Source: Oryzias latipes
Taxonomy: Eukaryota; Chordata; Actinopteri; Beloniformes; Adrianichthyidae
Direction of reading: 5' to 3'
Assembly: GCF_002234675.1 (NCBI RefSeq)
Contig: NC_019859.2
Location: forward strand, 8,273,983-8,337,982
Length of the DNA: 64,000 nt
Shown here: piece after piece, positions 14,601-26,090 of the stretch
How positions within the stretch are numbered: the stretch's first letter is position 1
How the letters are laid out: each line of letters starts with the position of its first letter
Translations under genes and position numbers: made by a program
Notes under the pieces: generated by a model
What the model saw: the letters and a program-made list of their open reading frames with translations, nothing else
Told to the model about the DNA's origin: nothing
Databases searched by the model: none

Positions 14601-17600
14601 GAGGTGTCCATGACAAATTTCATGGATGGTTGGCTGCCACTCAGACTTAAGCATCTTGGCTTCTTGGGGGAGGACGCAGGAACGTCCACGGCAGTTTTTG
14701 GTCCTGGGCTGACCGGATCTGGCTCTGGTGCTCCGTTGATGAGCAGTAAGGGAATGTCGCTCTGCGACCCGGACAGGGAGGCGGGGCTGCTCTGCGTTCC
14801 TTTACAGCGGAGCTCCTGTAGATGTTCTTTCTTTGTCAGGGAGGGCCGGTTCTCCCACACCTGGGTTCTTGACCTGTCACTGAAGGAGCCAGGCGCGCAG
14901 GGAGGAAGGGAATCTGGAGAGTCTGGGTCTTCCCCGGTCAAGGACAGGTTGCTGTACACACAAAAAAAGAAATCCATGTGATCAGTTTTAGCCAATCAAA
15001 GTTCATGCTTCCTCTACCTAAAAGCAAGTTTGATAAAAAAAAAAAAACATCCTCTTTCATAATATTTTGATTTTGATTTGATTTGAAATGGTTTATTTCA
15101 AGCAATCAAATAGAAATAATACACAAAAGCAATATAATCATCAGTTATACATTCATACAGTAACTAATCAAACTTAGGATAATTAGGCATATTAATAAAT
15201 ATTGCTTGAAAGGGAATGGAAGGAAGCAAACTTATATAATCCCACCCCGTTATACTATAACCATTTTATTCCATGATTTATCAATATCCGGTTCCTAGCT
15301 TTTATCAGACAGAATTAAGAATCGTAAAGTATCCATAAAGCACATGACAAAGATGAATTACTTAATTATTATGTAAAAATAACTATTTTGGAAATCAACA
15401 TGGCAAATGCAGATCATTTTTTTAAAAGCTTAGATCTCTGGCATCTGTATTTCAGCTATGAAGCAATTTTTATACAATTACTTCAAAAAGTATTTACTCC
15501 CTTCTTGCCCCCTTTTCCAAGCCTTTTCTTCCATGTTTGATTTCAGAATTGTTTGAACTCGGTCCTGCAGGAGGGGTTTCCTGTTACAATCGGATTCTTT
15601 TGTTGCTTTTTGTTTACGTTCTTTGTTTTCTGAGCAGGCTGCCTGTGACTCCTCCCATATGAAGTCTGCTGTTCTCTAGAGGTCCTCTGTGGAGCATTCA
15701 AAGTCGCCTGCACCCGCTTGGGCCATGGTCCCCATTGAGCTACATTCACACCGGGCATGTGGCGCACGTTCAAGAACGAGCCAAACCCAGGTTCTTGAAC
15801 TCGCATGGCGGTCACACTGGACCAGCAGGGAGGGGCCTCTTCTTTTTCTCTTGCCACTGTTTACTAGCGCATATCCACCACCTACAGTTGTGGAAGCGGT
15901 ACAGATCTTTTGAATCTTGCACAGCACTTTTCTAATGTATGGAAGATTTGGTGTTGTACAATTCCAGCCGGCCACAAACCACAATTAATAATTTCTCGTC
16001 TGTGATCAATTTTCAAACGGTTGGGACTTCCGTGAATTAAAAGAGACACCATCCATAAGTCAACTACTGGTCAACGTTTGACCTGAATTAATTGGCAACT
16101 CAAATCACTGGCCGGAGAGCGGTTGTAAAAACGTGTGTAGCTTTGCGATAGCTTTGAACACAGAAGCCCGAATTGGAAGTGGCCACTTTAACGCGCGTTC
16201 TCGAGGGCGGTGGGAATGTCGCTTTCGAAGGTGTCACTGAGTCCTCACCAGTGCAAACTCTCCCCCTCCCCCAAGATTCATTCCTGATTTTTATACTCCA
16301 ATGAGGACTGTTACGTTTCTAAATGTTTGGTTCAGGATGTTTTTTTATTTTTTGAAATTAGAGTTTTCTTTTTTTTCCAGCTTAGTGGTGACTTAAATTA
16401 TTTGGACTTTTTTCTGTGACTTTGAACTGAACTCTGATCTGCACTTTTGGTTTTCACCATTCTGCCACACTGGTTGGAAACATTTCTGATAAAGTTGACA
16501 TGTCTGTGGATGTAATGAGCTGCGCTACGTTTGCCAATATTTCAAAGACTTTTAATGTGAATTAATGGGATATGCGTGTTAGGGATGGGACAGGCTTCAA
16601 CATGATTACAAATAACTAAATAAAGTGTGTGTGAGTTATTTAAATGTTGTGTTTTTTAACCATTAGGTAATCTGATTTTCTCTAGACTATTCTGTTTGAG
16701 TGATCTTGGAGATGAAATTAGTATTTTTAATAAAAGGTCAATTGAAAACTTGGATGATGCAAAGAAGGTAAGAAAAACCTCAAATTAAGACAAAACGCAA
16801 AATCATTCAGCATTATTTAAAGCTAGTTCAGTCTCGTGCTGGTTTGCGGCGCCTTCCATCCGTGAAACCCAGGTTCAACTCTGGGCTGCTCCCTGTTCCC
16901 TTCTCTACTTCTGTGCCGGTCCCAAGCCCGGTTGCTTTGAGAGGGTTGCGTCAGGAAGGGCATCCGGCGTAAAACATTGCCAAGTTTACCATGCGACTCG
17001 TTCGCTGTGGCGACCCCTGATGGGAAAAGCCGAAAGAGAAACAGTTCAGTCTAAATCATTGTATTATGGTGCTTTTATTGAAGATAATATTGGTCATGGA
17101 GGCCAGAGGTCATTTCCTGGTGTGATTTTTGTGGGAGCTTTTATTGTGGAAGCTTCCTTAACCTCATTTCTGTGGTCACCATGACTACTTTATGTAATAT
17201 GAAACGTGCAATGTGCAAAAAGCCTTAGGTGTGTCGAGCGCTTCCAAGTTTGCTTTTGAGAGATTAAAAAAAACATAACACAGCTGAATAGATCTTTAGG
17301 CAGCCACGCCCACTCAGCGTTTTCAACAGCCACACCCAACAGTCTATCGTTCAGCCATGAATACCGTGATAAAGGAAACCTAATCTAGAGTTGAACTTTG
17401 TAAGAACATGAAGGCATCATTTTTGTGTGGCGCCAAAACCATAACTGAGAGACAAACTTAAGAATAAGATTCTTCATCAACACAGACCTGCATAAACCTT
17501 ACCTGAAGGAGCAGAAATCAAAGAAAATGCTGTGATGAGTTTTGTTTTTACTTTCCCCTTCACAGTGTATTTAATAGAAGTGGCAAAAGGTCTTCATCCA

Positions 17601-20600
17601 CAGACAGATGTAGGGATCATTTGTACCACAACATTTAATTTTAATACAAGTTCCTATATTAACCTTTGATGAATGAGTTTTTGTTCTGGAATGAATGGGT
17701 TATTGTTGTGCTCCACGGTTGACCTGCCCCCTGCTGTTGCCTTGGATGTACTTTGTTCTGGTATATCTTTGTCCATTTGGTCATTGTTGTTATTTTCTCA
17801 TTGTGTTATCTGTTATTTCACTGACTTGTGACGTTCTGCTGTTGGCCATGATTGAAAAGAAATTTCCCCTTCAGGAGTTATTTAAGAGCATCCCATCCCG
17901 CCCTGTTCTGAGAGCACAAAGCCATGATCGTAGCCATCGAAGAAGGCCAAACCCACAAAGAGGTGTCCTCAGTAAGTGGGTAAGGATTCCTACAAAAATC
18001 ACAGTGTCATCAGCATACAAACTAATTACCTTCAATGTTCCTGACATGCACTTTGAGCCCTTAAATCATCGTAACTCTTCAACTGTTTATGCACTGACAT
18101 TAACATAATTCCAACGGAAGCGGAGAAAAGTAGCTTTGTGCTGATATACTTTACAGTTGTAAAGTGCTTGTGCAATAATGTAAACCAACTGATTCTGCAT
18201 TTGCTGATTTTCTTTGCCTCAGAATCCAGTTGGAATGACAAAAATTGCGTTACTGGTCAGAGTTATGACAGTTCAAAGAAAACGTGTTATGTTGTGTCAC
18301 TGGTGACATCTCTGGTAGGAAAGGGCTAACTTTGTACGGATCTCTAAAAATAGGAACAACGGATCTCGAAGTAGCCTTTGGGTCAGAACTTTGACTCGTC
18401 AAAGCAAAAACTGTTCGGCGTGTTTTACCTGCCCAGGATGTAGCTAGTGTCCGAGCACGTAGACGTGGACAGCAGTGAGGTGGCGCTGTTTCTGTTGGAA
18501 TGGCACAGGCGCAGGGATCCCTGGGACGAGTCGTGCCTCAGGGAATGATTCCTCCTGGGTGCGCTCCCAAACGGCAAAGGTGGCAGGCAGGACGTCGGGG
18601 AGCAGGAGAACACCTGCGCCCCCTGCAGGCTGCAGCTGAGACCGCTGTGTGTAGGGATGGGAATACTGGGTGTCACAGACGGCACCGCAGTGGGAAGAGA
18701 CCTTGGAGAACATCCTCTAGAAACCAGCACGCAACGGGAAATGTCATCTGAAAATGGAGAAATGGAAAACAGAGCCGTTGGAAGACGGAAGAAAACAATA
18801 AAATGATGTTAATGTAACTGATGGAAAAATTCCATGATGGGATTAAATGAGGGCTTGGCCTTCTAATGTAAGAGTCTTAGAAAAAGATTTTCATGATCTT
18901 CCTGCAGGAACTTGCACTCAGGAGCTCATATGATTCAAACAGACTCGTTTTTTTGAGTGTGTGGTTTGGCTGTTGCAATAATACCCATTCATCCAGATCA
19001 GTCTCAGCTTGTTCCTCTGTCTGGATGTATGTAGGAGTGTTTGAGGGAAATCTCCAGGGGGGGGGGAGAGTCAGACGGGTGAGTTCAGAAAGCTTCTAGT
19101 GTCATGACTAATACAGGCGTGAAAGAAGGAGCCCCAGGTAGGTGTTGTTTTTTTCAGTAGTGCGGTTTACAAGAAGCACAAAATGAGTGTTCATCACATC
19201 TCATTCAATTGTTTTTTTTCCCATTTCTCCTCAGTGTTGCACGATTTCCCTCAAACGCTTCAAAAGCACCTGAGAGTATCAACCCAAACACCAGTGAGCA
19301 GGTTTCAGGAGGAAATGCGATCACATGCCCCCTGCCTCGTGTTCAGCTGCCACGCTGCTGTGACCTATGACTTAGAAGTGAGCTCGGCTCACATATGCAG
19401 GGTGTGGTTTTGCTCTGGGGATGTATCCTAGAGACGCAGAAGTGCTGCATTTACCACATGATTAACAGTATTAAGGCTTTTGTGTGTTTTTGAAACCCCA
19501 GGCTACCTGCTCTGGGGGGTGACTACAGCTTTATTGCACAGTGCCACACCTCTGCTGAACGTCGCTGCACTTTGTTGACTGGCGTGCAGAGACTGACTCA
19601 CGCATTAGCTGAAATAAAACACCTAATAAAGCCGATGCAGGGAACTCCTTGTAATTTCAGAAAAATGTTCCTGGAAGGAGAGACCGTTCCATGGTCTCAC
19701 TGTTCATTCTGAATGAAAACCTGCTCCAGGGTTTGGCTAAAATTCAAGTCAGTGCCCCAACCTGCCGTGAACCCCCCAAGCAAAGACAAAGCTGAGGGAA
19801 TAAACAAAGACAAACAATAAGGAATGTGAGGCTGTCCAGGTAAAAGACCCCAGCCAAACATCAGCAGGAGAAGTGGCCTAGCATTAGCAACATGGACTTT
19901 TTAAGAGAGTTAAGGATTCAAATCCCTGACAGGATTAAACCAAATTACTCCAGTGGATCTGCTCAGTAGCTCCAGGTGCTGCTGGTTCAATGGGCAGCTC
20001 CAAGGTACTAATGTGAAAGTGTGGGAAAGATCTTTACGAAGGACAGCTGATGCCTAACAAACCTTGGCCGTGCAAATCCATGCAAAAAATGCTGTTTGCT
20101 TGCTGCATTAAATCTTGGATGGGTTCCTTCCACTATCAAAGGTGGAACACTTAAAGAAAAACTTTGACATAGCATAAATCTTAAACGTTTACGCGGTCTC
20201 CGTAAATCTGATGCAGAGAAAAACAGCTTTTCATATCGGCTTTGCAGCGATATTATCAAAGGGTTACATAACGGCACAGAGCCACTTTTCTCTGTGACAG
20301 ATTCAGTTGATTTATGTGAATTCCATAAGCACTTCTACTATAAAGTGCTGCATATCAGTACAAGGCTGCTTTTCTCTGATTCAGAATCTGCTAGAATTAC
20401 ATGAATGGCATAAACGGCTTAAGAGATACGATAGTCAAAAGAATTTAAACAATAGACTAGAGCTAAAGCTCCAATGTTAAAGGGTGAATCATTCTCCAAT
20501 TCTTCCCTTTCTTGAATCTGGGTCCCTCATCTCTACTATCCTCCTCTTCCTCTCTGGTGTGTGCATCCAAAGATGATAAAAGAGTTTAGCCTTAAATACA

Positions 20601-23089
20601 AAAGTGGTTTATACAAATATACTCCTTGTGTGTCCAAAGTTGCTTAACTACCTATTTTAACAGTAAAGTCTGTCCAACTCAAGAGACCATCAGCCAATTG
20701 CGTTTGCTGTGCAATGGACAAGACAAGTTAAAAAAATAAATAAATAAAACGCAGAAACAAAGAAACCCTCACCCTAGAAAGTCCAACATTGCAGCTATTT
20801 AGGATTCAAGATATGAAATAGAATAGAAGGCTAAGAAAAAGGCTTGACTTTTGTTTTAAATGGCACCATCGGGGTTTCTATTGCTAAAAATAGTTTTGAG
20901 ATTGATCGGGAGATTCGGTCCTGTGAACTACGTGCTCAGAATTTCAGCTCCAAACTGTTTGAAAAAATGTAACCTTTGAAACAGGAAATCAGTTCAAAGA
21001 TGGTGCGCCTGCTGGGATGTTGATCACATAACATTACGTCAACTGTAAATGAAAAGCTGATGATGAAACAGTGATAGTGATTCAAAAACCAAACCTAAAT
21101 CATCTCTTCAATCTCATGCTTCAGGCTAAAAGAGAACTAGACTGGAGGAAAATGATCTGTTCATCTTGAATTCTCCAAAAGCACACACAGCTTCTGTGTA
21201 GATGACAGAGGGAATTGGATCATTATAAAGTCTGGCTGTCCAAATAAAAAGACAATTTTAAATTACAATTACAGAATTAACTCCATTGAAGCTGACCTTT
21301 ACCATCACTCTGGTATCAACAAGAGCATCAGCCTTTTGATACTCCAGAGAAACTCCATCAAACTGCGGTCAAATGGAGAGTAAAGTCTTTCTGCATGATT
21401 GATGGCTGAGAAATTTCACTGGTTTTGTGTAAACGTGACAAAAATGTAAACAAGGCATTTATTAGAAAGACTTCTGCGCCAACACCTCTTGCTTCTTTTG
21501 ACGTCATAAACAAAACATCAAAGAACAAATTGATTAAAGTCCTTCTCTGAGTATCATTTGATCAATTGTAAAAGACTTCCCAGTGGTCATTTAATTATAA
21601 TTATACAGTTTTCAGCTAAAATCAAAAAGCCTGGTTCGTTTTCTAGGACATAGTTTCTGCAGAGCGGCAGGGGTTCATTAGAAATTCCCCTCTGAATTGC
21701 AGCCGACACTGTTGGTGTGGAGTAAGCCTGTGTTGATATCCCATCATCCCCTTATTTACACTCTCTCTCCCGCCAGCTTACAGCCCCTCACAAGCCGAAG
21801 CTAACATTACGGGTGCTTGTGCAGATTTCCCATCATTCCTCAACCGCTACCTAACATTAGCGCTGCGACAAAAGCGGCGAGCAATATTTGAGCTATTCAG
21901 CCGTGCAGTTTTGAGCCAGATGCCAACTTGGACAAGGAAAACTGAGATGTAGACGGATCTATTTGTCTGTGATTGGATGCATCAGAATGGAGCGAAGCAG
22001 GAAGCTTGTGGCCCGCCCAGAGTATTTTCCTATGTCACAAATAAGCTCAAATTCAAATGGCATTTTTTTGTCTGCTCCTTATTCACAATGATTTGATTAA
22101 AAGAAGTACTCTGGAATACAATTCGGAGCTTCATTTTCAATTCGTCATCATCAGAAAAAATGGCACAAGAACATGTTAAAAAAACAAAATACCATTTTCA
22201 TTGGAGTGGGGCTTTACAGCCGTTTAATACTAGCTGTTCCAAGCTTTTTTTTAATCTTCCCCCCAAAAAATGTGCTAAATGTAAGTACAACAAACTTTGG
22301 CTTAAACATTTGCACTTATTGTACTTCTTAATTTGCACATTACACTGAGCTGCTGTCCTGTTTGTCCACTAAATGCTGTCAGCGGAGACTGTAGAAGGAA
22401 AAAAAACTGTTATTTCAGGGACCTAAAAATGAAAACAAACCAGTTGTGGTTTGATAAAAAAAAATGTTGTGTTTATGTTAATTTAAGAACTCGAGGCAGT
22501 AAAATGGCATCGCAGTTTTATCAGTAACATTTGGTCGGATTTTCTTTTTTCATTTGTGCGTTTTGGCAGCTGAAAAAAAAAAACATAGAAAGGACAAATG
22601 CTGTTCAATCGTTTTTTGGTTTACGACAAAGAAAAACCAATATTCATCACATCATTGTTCCCCAAAAGTTAGATCGTTTTTCAGTTGGTGCAGTATGTTG
22701 GGGTTTTTTTTAGTGGGGAATAATGATAAGGTAAGAAAGTTCCCATTTTTCCTTTTATCCTCAAAATAGTAAATTCAGCTTCTGTATGTCAATAATAAAG
22801 AATAATAGACTGAAAAAATGAACAATAGGCATGGAGCAAACCAAAAGGTTCTTTTCAGTCTTATACCTGTTGGCGGACTGACACACGTGGGGCTTTTCTT
22901 TACTTCGAGTTCAAACGTTGGATCCAGGTCCAATATAAGCTGGTTGAGATTATCCAGGGAAATATCCAAGTCCCGCTCCTCTTGGTCGCTGGACTTGGTG
23001 TCTGAAGCCTGGTCCATACATATGGTCTGGCCCACTCTGAGAACATGGCTGGGTATGGCGTGAGACATGCCTTTAACAGGAGGCATCAT
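5613..23089 (-). CDS. tns4: Tensin 4: SH2 and PTB focal-adhesion adaptor, 11 coding exons
   Basis: Tensin 4 is the short tensin (Cten) that lacks the N-terminal actin-binding region. It binds phosphotyrosine proteins through SH2 and integrin beta tails through PTB at focal adhesions. Coding exons, each with AG/GT borders and compatible phases: 23089-22867, 18747-18429, 14951-14563, 14486-14373, 7809-7717, 7614-7537, 7456-7397, 6252-6081, 6000-5932, 5859-5830 (30 nt) and 5745-5613. They sum to 1680 nt, or 559 aa. Visible motifs are [18 protein letters not shown] near the N-terminus, [13 protein letters not shown], and [19 protein letters not shown] opening the SH2. The SH2 core is [20 protein letters not shown], and the PTB has [16 protein letters not shown] and [10 protein letters not shown]. 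The product is shorter than human TNS4 (about 715 aa), mainly in the low-complexity middle. The start is the first ATG of the first in-frame exon; that exon reaches 5' to an acceptor at about 23117. One intron hosts the LTR retrotransposon at 7921-13232. Confidence 0.93.
6775..7265. mobile_element. Short inverted-repeat transposon (MITE), copy 1
   Basis: A segment starting near CTACGTTCACACCCACCGC and ending near CCCAGTGTGAATACC lies in a tns4 intron. Its right part, containing TAGGTGGTGGACATGCGCTAG, matches the reverse complement of 15800-15900, so this is a dispersed family present in both orientations. GTTCACAC at one end and GTGTGAAT at the other suggest short terminal inverted repeats. 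No transposase is encoded. It contains the 54-bp palindrome at 6965-7077. Confidence 0.55.
6965..7077. repeat. Perfect 54-bp inverted repeat with a 5-nt loop
   Basis: The arms 6965-7018 and 7024-7077 are exact reverse complements, checked base by base, separated by TTTAT. The RNA or single-stranded DNA would fold into a perfect 54-bp hairpin. It lies inside the MITE at 6775-7265 and in a tns4 intron. Confidence 0.95.
7921..8401 (+). repeat. 5' LTR
   Basis: 481 bp. A TTAA-containing motif at about 8009-8013 lies about 25-28 nt before the inferred transcript start at 8037, which is deduced from the self-primer match to 8408-8418. ATTAAA at 8318-8323 is the likely poly(A) signal, so R is about 8037-8340. 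The last A (8401) is also the first base of the gag ATG. Confidence 0.95.
8401..9423 (+). CDS. gag: Retrotransposon Gag with one CCHC zinc knuckle
   Basis: Structural capsid and nucleocapsid protein of about 340 aa. The ATG at 8401-8403 straddles the LTR/internal junction. An open frame extends nine bases further 5' but with only a TTG. The N-terminal part is Ser/Gln-rich. The middle has the capsid-like segment of sushi-class Gag ([19 protein letters not shown] at about residues 95-115). A single knuckle, CX2CX4HX4C ([14 protein letters not shown]), lies near residues 317-330. The frame closes with TAA at 9421-9423, only 15 nt after a TTTAAAC slippery heptamer. The reading frame is intact. 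Confidence 0.95.
   Translation: MTERTSHSSDSADPEGLRLAIAQQGMLLSRQSDALSQMSAAQQELFRRLDSITHTLAGFSAQASSPIAAATPPASDDITTVTSVSPEENIRSQPEPFHGDVEACGGFLLQCRLLFQQAPRYYHSDQSKISLVVNSLRSKALQWAQAFLATNPLSHLPFDRFIGEFQLVFDQPRKQEEATRRLLSLKQRNRPVSDHIIDFRILAVEAGWPDIALKGVFYQSLNDKIKDHLCTQPEADTFEELVTAALRSDIRLRERQAERSLTTRRPSSDVPHRSFQVHHPTTAGADASSSFTDEPMQIGHSKLSPAERHKRRNEGLCFYCGDASHTVSHCPIRLNSRTPR
8408..8418 (+). promoter_or_regulatory. Self-primer binding site for reverse transcription
   Basis: AACGAACTAGC here is the exact reverse complement of GCTAGTTCGTT at 8037-8047 inside the 5' LTR. No TGG-type tRNA primer site follows the LTR. In Tf1 and its relatives the first 11 nt of the transcript fold back onto such a site and are cleaved to prime cDNA. 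The match here is also exactly 11 nt and begins 6 nt after the LTR. The site lies inside the gag coding sequence. Confidence 0.8.
9399..9449 (+). promoter_or_regulatory. -1 programmed ribosomal frameshift signal: slippery heptamer plus H-type pseudoknot
   Basis: TTTAAAC at 9399-9405 is in the correct register for gag (CGT TTA AAC). After 7 nt, stem 1 pairs CCCCTCGC (9413-9420) with GCGAGGGG (9434-9441). Stem 2 pairs CGACAGGT (9425-9432) with ACCTGTCG (9442-9449). Loop 1 is TAAG and contains the gag stop. Slipping by -1 enters the frame that encodes the protease motif LIDSGAEHS. Pairing was checked by hand; no energy was computed. Confidence 0.85.
9424..12796 (+). CDS. pol: Pol polyprotein (protease-RT-RNase H-integrase-chromodomain), two frame breaks
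   Basis: Pol copies element RNA into DNA and integrates it. The protease site DSGA is at about 9534-9545. The continuous 964-codon frame 9902-12796 then carries RT ([20 protein letters not shown] and YLDD at residues 193-196), RNase H (D342, E385, D412) and an integrase zinc finger (H523, H530, C560, C563). The integrase core is D593, D653 (SDRG) and E689 (QAER), followed by a GPF module (RYIGPF) and a chromodomain at about 880-930 ([17 protein letters not shown]). The frame runs into the 3' LTR, stopping at 12794-12796. The protease region is split over three frames: one break near 9552-9556 and one near the T-run at 9840-9843. Everything downstream of 9902 is intact. Confidence 0.93.
12737..12751 (+). 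promoter_or_regulatory. Polypurine tract before the 3' LTR
   Basis: A G-rich purine run (GGAGGGGGGGG) followed by TAC immediately precedes the 3' LTR, where plus-strand priming is expected. It also lies inside the pol reading frame. Confidence 0.75.
12752..13232 (+). repeat. 3' LTR
   Basis: 481 bp, same ends as the 5' LTR and one substitution by eye. ATTAAA within it is the likely poly(A) signal for the element transcript. Confidence 0.95.
15055..15300 (-). mobile_element. Probable 3' end of a non-LTR retrotransposon
   Basis: Read on the minus strand this ends in AAATAAACC followed by repeated CAAAT-type units (plus strand TTTGATTTGATTTG at about 15069-15085). That tail structure is common to several fish LINE families. 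No reverse transcriptase frame remains, so it is a 5'-truncated remnant in the tns4 intron. Family not determined. Confidence 0.45.
15800..16230. mobile_element. MITE of the 6775-7265 family, copy 2, opposite orientation
   Basis: The left part (CACTGGACCAGCAGGGAGGG, then TTTACTAGCGCATATCCACC) matches the reverse complement of the right part of copy 1. The right end (GGGCGGTGGGAATGTCGC) matches the reverse complement of the left end of copy 1. It is more diverged internally and lacks the long palindrome. No coding capacity. Confidence 0.5.
16830..17041 (+). mobile_element. tRNA-derived SINE with a conserved fish SINE/LINE tail
   Basis: The head contains a B-box-like GGTTCAACTC (16872-16881). 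The body has GTTGCGTCAGGAAGGGCATC (about 16945-16964) and the 3' part GTGGCGACCCCTGATGGG with AAAGCCGAAAGAGAAA. This combination is characteristic of abundant teleost SINEs that borrow a LINE tail. Located in the tns4 intron between 14951 and 18429. Confidence 0.7.
20180..20490. mobile_element. Degraded copy of the TTAA-flanked MITE family
   Basis: Shares CATATCAGTACAAGGCTGCT, a GCATAAACGGCTTAAGAG-like block and the end AAAGCTCCAATGTTAAAGGG with the better copies at 40328-40613 and 56902-57101. The left end is not clear. A further partial relative seems to lie near 18040-18180. Confidence 0.45.
21534..22215 (+). mobile_element. Dispersed repeat family R1, copy 1
   Basis: Aligns along its length with 51024-51574 and, in reverse, with 53479-54044 and 29588-29985. 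Shared blocks include TTTTCTAGGAC/GCCTTAG, TACAGCCCCTCACAA, GGCGAGCAATA and ATGCATCAGAATGGAGC. The ends begin TTAAAGTCC and finish GGAGTGGGGCTTTA, an imperfect terminal inverted repeat. No transposase frame. It lies in the first coding intron of tns4. Confidence 0.6.
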
Positions 23090-23597
23090 GTAGTGAGAGC
23101 TTTCCCGTCCTCTGAGGCTGAAAAAGGGAAATGTGTCAACGTCACAAATAACAGGAGAAAGAGCTGTTGCTGTGGTTGGTTGACAAACGAAAGCAGCTTT
23201 GCATGAGCTACACAAGGGAGGATCGGGCCCGAACGCCTCCTCCTCAGCATTTCAGGCGAGGCGTGGTGCACCGTGAGTTATCCAGTGACCTGCTGTCACC
23301 ATGGAGACGTTAATGTTTCCCCCAACAGCCAAACCTCACAGACAGGGTTGAACATGCAGAAAACACTGATTTTTTTTTTTTTTTTTTTAAGCGAGGTGCA
23401 TTTGACCTCCTCTAAAGAACTCAATTTAAAATTGTGGAGTTTTCTCACTCCTGCCTGTTATTTATCTTCCAAAAAACACATTATGAGTTCCTCATTCTTA
23501 TCAGGAAGAAGAAATATCAGCTAATTCAGACTTTTCAAAATTATTTGTTTAAACCAATTTCACAAAAAGCTGACTTAAAATACAGAAAAAAACGTAC

Positions 23598-23690
23598 CTT
23601 CTTTTTCTTCGGTTGGACTTTACCGTCTTAGTGCTGCTGTCACTTATCAGCTTCACACCCTCCTGCAGGGTTTGCTTTTATTAAAGAAAT
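23598..23690 (-). promoter_or_regulatory. tns4: Candidate tns4 non-coding first exon and promoter
   Basis: Reading leftward, a TATA-like TTAATAAAAG (about 23675-23684, minus strand) lies about 80 nt before a strong donor AAG|GTACGT at 23598. The acceptor of the first coding exon (about 23117) shows that an upstream exon must exist. This is position and motif evidence only. Confidence 0.3.
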
Positions 23691-23699
23691 CCCACCCAT

Positions 23700-25450
23700 T
23701 TTTCCTTGTGAGCCAATCAGCAGTAAGGAAGAGGAGTTTGGTCCCAGGTAAGGTTTTTTTTTCGTTTTTTCTTCTACTCTTTCCCCCATTTTCATGACAA
23801 AATATTAACAATGTGCTTTTGTCGGATGACAACTCACATTATTTCTTAACTGTTGCCAAAATGAAATGAGTCCTGCCAGGAAATAAACATGAAATCAAAG
23901 CAGTTAAAGCTTCTGTTTCAGTTTTATCTGCAGTCTTAAATTCCTTCAGAAAAAAAAACAGAGGCTGGAAGCTTCACAGAGACTTCTTTTGATTATTATA
24001 ATTTTTAGGAATTTTTTAAAACCCTCAAAATACCTTCTAAACTCCATTGAGAAACATTTACTTCATTCAGACCTTATGACAAATTATAAATAACTGTTGT
24101 ATTTATTTGATTGGATTTTGCTTTCAACTATGTCCAGTGTCCTTGAGCTTTAAAAAGATACTTTCACTTAAAATGGATTGTATGATCTTTATTATTATAA
24201 CATGCCCCGCCTACCTTCACTGATTGTCATATTTCTAAAATAATAAATAAAACAAACAAACTATTACATAAAACAATATTATGTATAAAAATGCAACTTA
24301 ATTCCAGCTTTTGCATAAAAAGGAGACATTTCAAATAATTTCTTTTTTTAAATTATGGGTAAATTAGATTATAAAACGGCCTTGTATTAAAGTAAATTAA
24401 TTTTTTTCTATACAAATAAGGCTAGTTAAAAAAAAGTAGATTATTGGTTGACTGTTTGATCTGACAACACTTTATTATTATTTAATGACGTATGAACACT
24501 TTCGGAGCCTCACTGTCTCCATGGCAACACTTGAAATTGGAAAAAGTTTCTTTTCACCGGCTGTCACAGTTATTGAGACAGGAAGGAAGACTCCTGTTGT
24601 GACTCATGACAGTGTTTTCAATCGCCCTAAAACTTTTGTAAACTTCTTCCAGTGGTGTGTCCCAACAGACATGACCCAACGTGCAGTCAGCTGATTACTC
24701 AACCAGCCGCCTCAAAGGTCCGACTTGAAAATTTCAGAATAAGCCCCAAACCAGAGGAAGAGAAGCTTAAGATGCATTTATATTTTGTTTAAGCTATAAT
24801 ATATATAAAGCACTTACAATGGAGATACATTGTAAGAGCTTTGGGTGTCTGGAAAAGCATAGATAAATCTAGTCCATCATTATTATTATTATTAGAACCG
24901 CTTCATCGTCAATGTCTGGCAAACCAAAGAGAGGCTGATGGACTTGTGCAGGCGTCATCTGGTTTCTTCATTTTTCCCTGGAAAGGATTTTTTCTTTACC
25001 GAGAAGGAGGGTCTAAGCGCAAGAATTCCCAATTTAGTTCAGACTGTTTGGTTGAGTTTAGCAATCAGCTATTGTATTTTATAACTAATGTTATGTTTTG
25101 TACAATTAGTGAAGCCCGTTGAGACAACTGTGTTGTAATATTGGGCTAAATAAATATATATAAATATATAAAGGAAAGTGAATTGCTACCTCCTCATTGG
25201 TGAGAATCTAGGAAGGGGATGTTGAGGGAGTGAACCCCTAAAAGTACCTTGTATGATCCCCGAATTATGCAAAAGGAAACAATAAATACTATTAATATAA
25301 TCAATTAAACAGGGGTGTCTGAATCTATGTTCTATGAAAGTTACATTTTTTTGAGTGGAATTATGGAAATAAAAACACATTTCCTTAATATTTCATTTAT
25401 TTTTGAAAGGGTCATATGCAATAGAAATAACTCAATAGAGGTGTGGGTCT
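23700..25450. other. Intergenic DNA upstream of tns4, nothing recognised
   Basis: AT-rich sequence between the presumed tns4 promoter and the Tc1 remnant. An (ATT)n run is at about 24878-24893. No exon-like open frame with splice sites or family motif was seen on either strand. Confidence 0.5.
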
Positions 25451-25489
25451 GTTGATGTTTGCTTCTTCCTACTTCTTCTCAAGCAATAA

Positions 25490-26090
25490 ATCAAACTCTG
25501 GGGTTTCCTCATGGTCGAGCAGCTGCATCCAAGCCACACATCAACAAGTGCAACGCAAAGCGTCGGATGCAGTGGTGTAAAGCACGCCTCCACTGGACTC
25601 TTGAGCAGCACAGATGCCTTCTCTGCACTGACGAATCCCGCTTTTCCATCTGGTAATCGGATGGATGAGTCTGGGTTTGGAGGTTGCCAGGAGAACGGTA
25701 CATTTCAGACCGCATTGAGCGGAGTGTGAAATGTGGTGGGGGAGGAATCATGGTGTGTTTTCTTTTTAGGAATTGGGCTTGGTCCCTTAGTTCCAGTGAA
25801 AGGAACTCTAAATGTTTCAGGATACCAAAACATTTGGACAATTCCATGCTCCCAGCCTTGTGGCAACAGCTTGGAATGGGCCTCTTCCTCTTCCAACATG
25901 ACTGTGCGCCAGAGCACAAAGCAAGGTCCATGTAGACATGGATGACAGAGTCTGGTATGGATGAACTTGAATGACCTGCACAAAGACCTTATCTGAATCC
26001 GATAGAACTTTATGGGTAAGGAATGGGATGGTAATTCAGTTCATACGCGAGTCAAGGCAGGTGAGCGAATACGTTTGGTAATATATTGCA
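25490..26090 (+). pseudogene. Degenerate Tc1/mariner transposase remnant
   Basis: Fragments in different frames recall Tc1-like transposase: a helix-like block ending TDESRFSIW (the DES motif), a block around GGCQENGTFQ, and QHDCAPEHKA (the second catalytic region, usually QHDNDPKHTA). Stops and frameshifts interrupt it, so it is dead. The right end (GAATACGTTTGGTAATATAT) resembles the usual Tc1 terminus. It lies just downstream of the ccr7 3' end. Confidence 0.75.
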
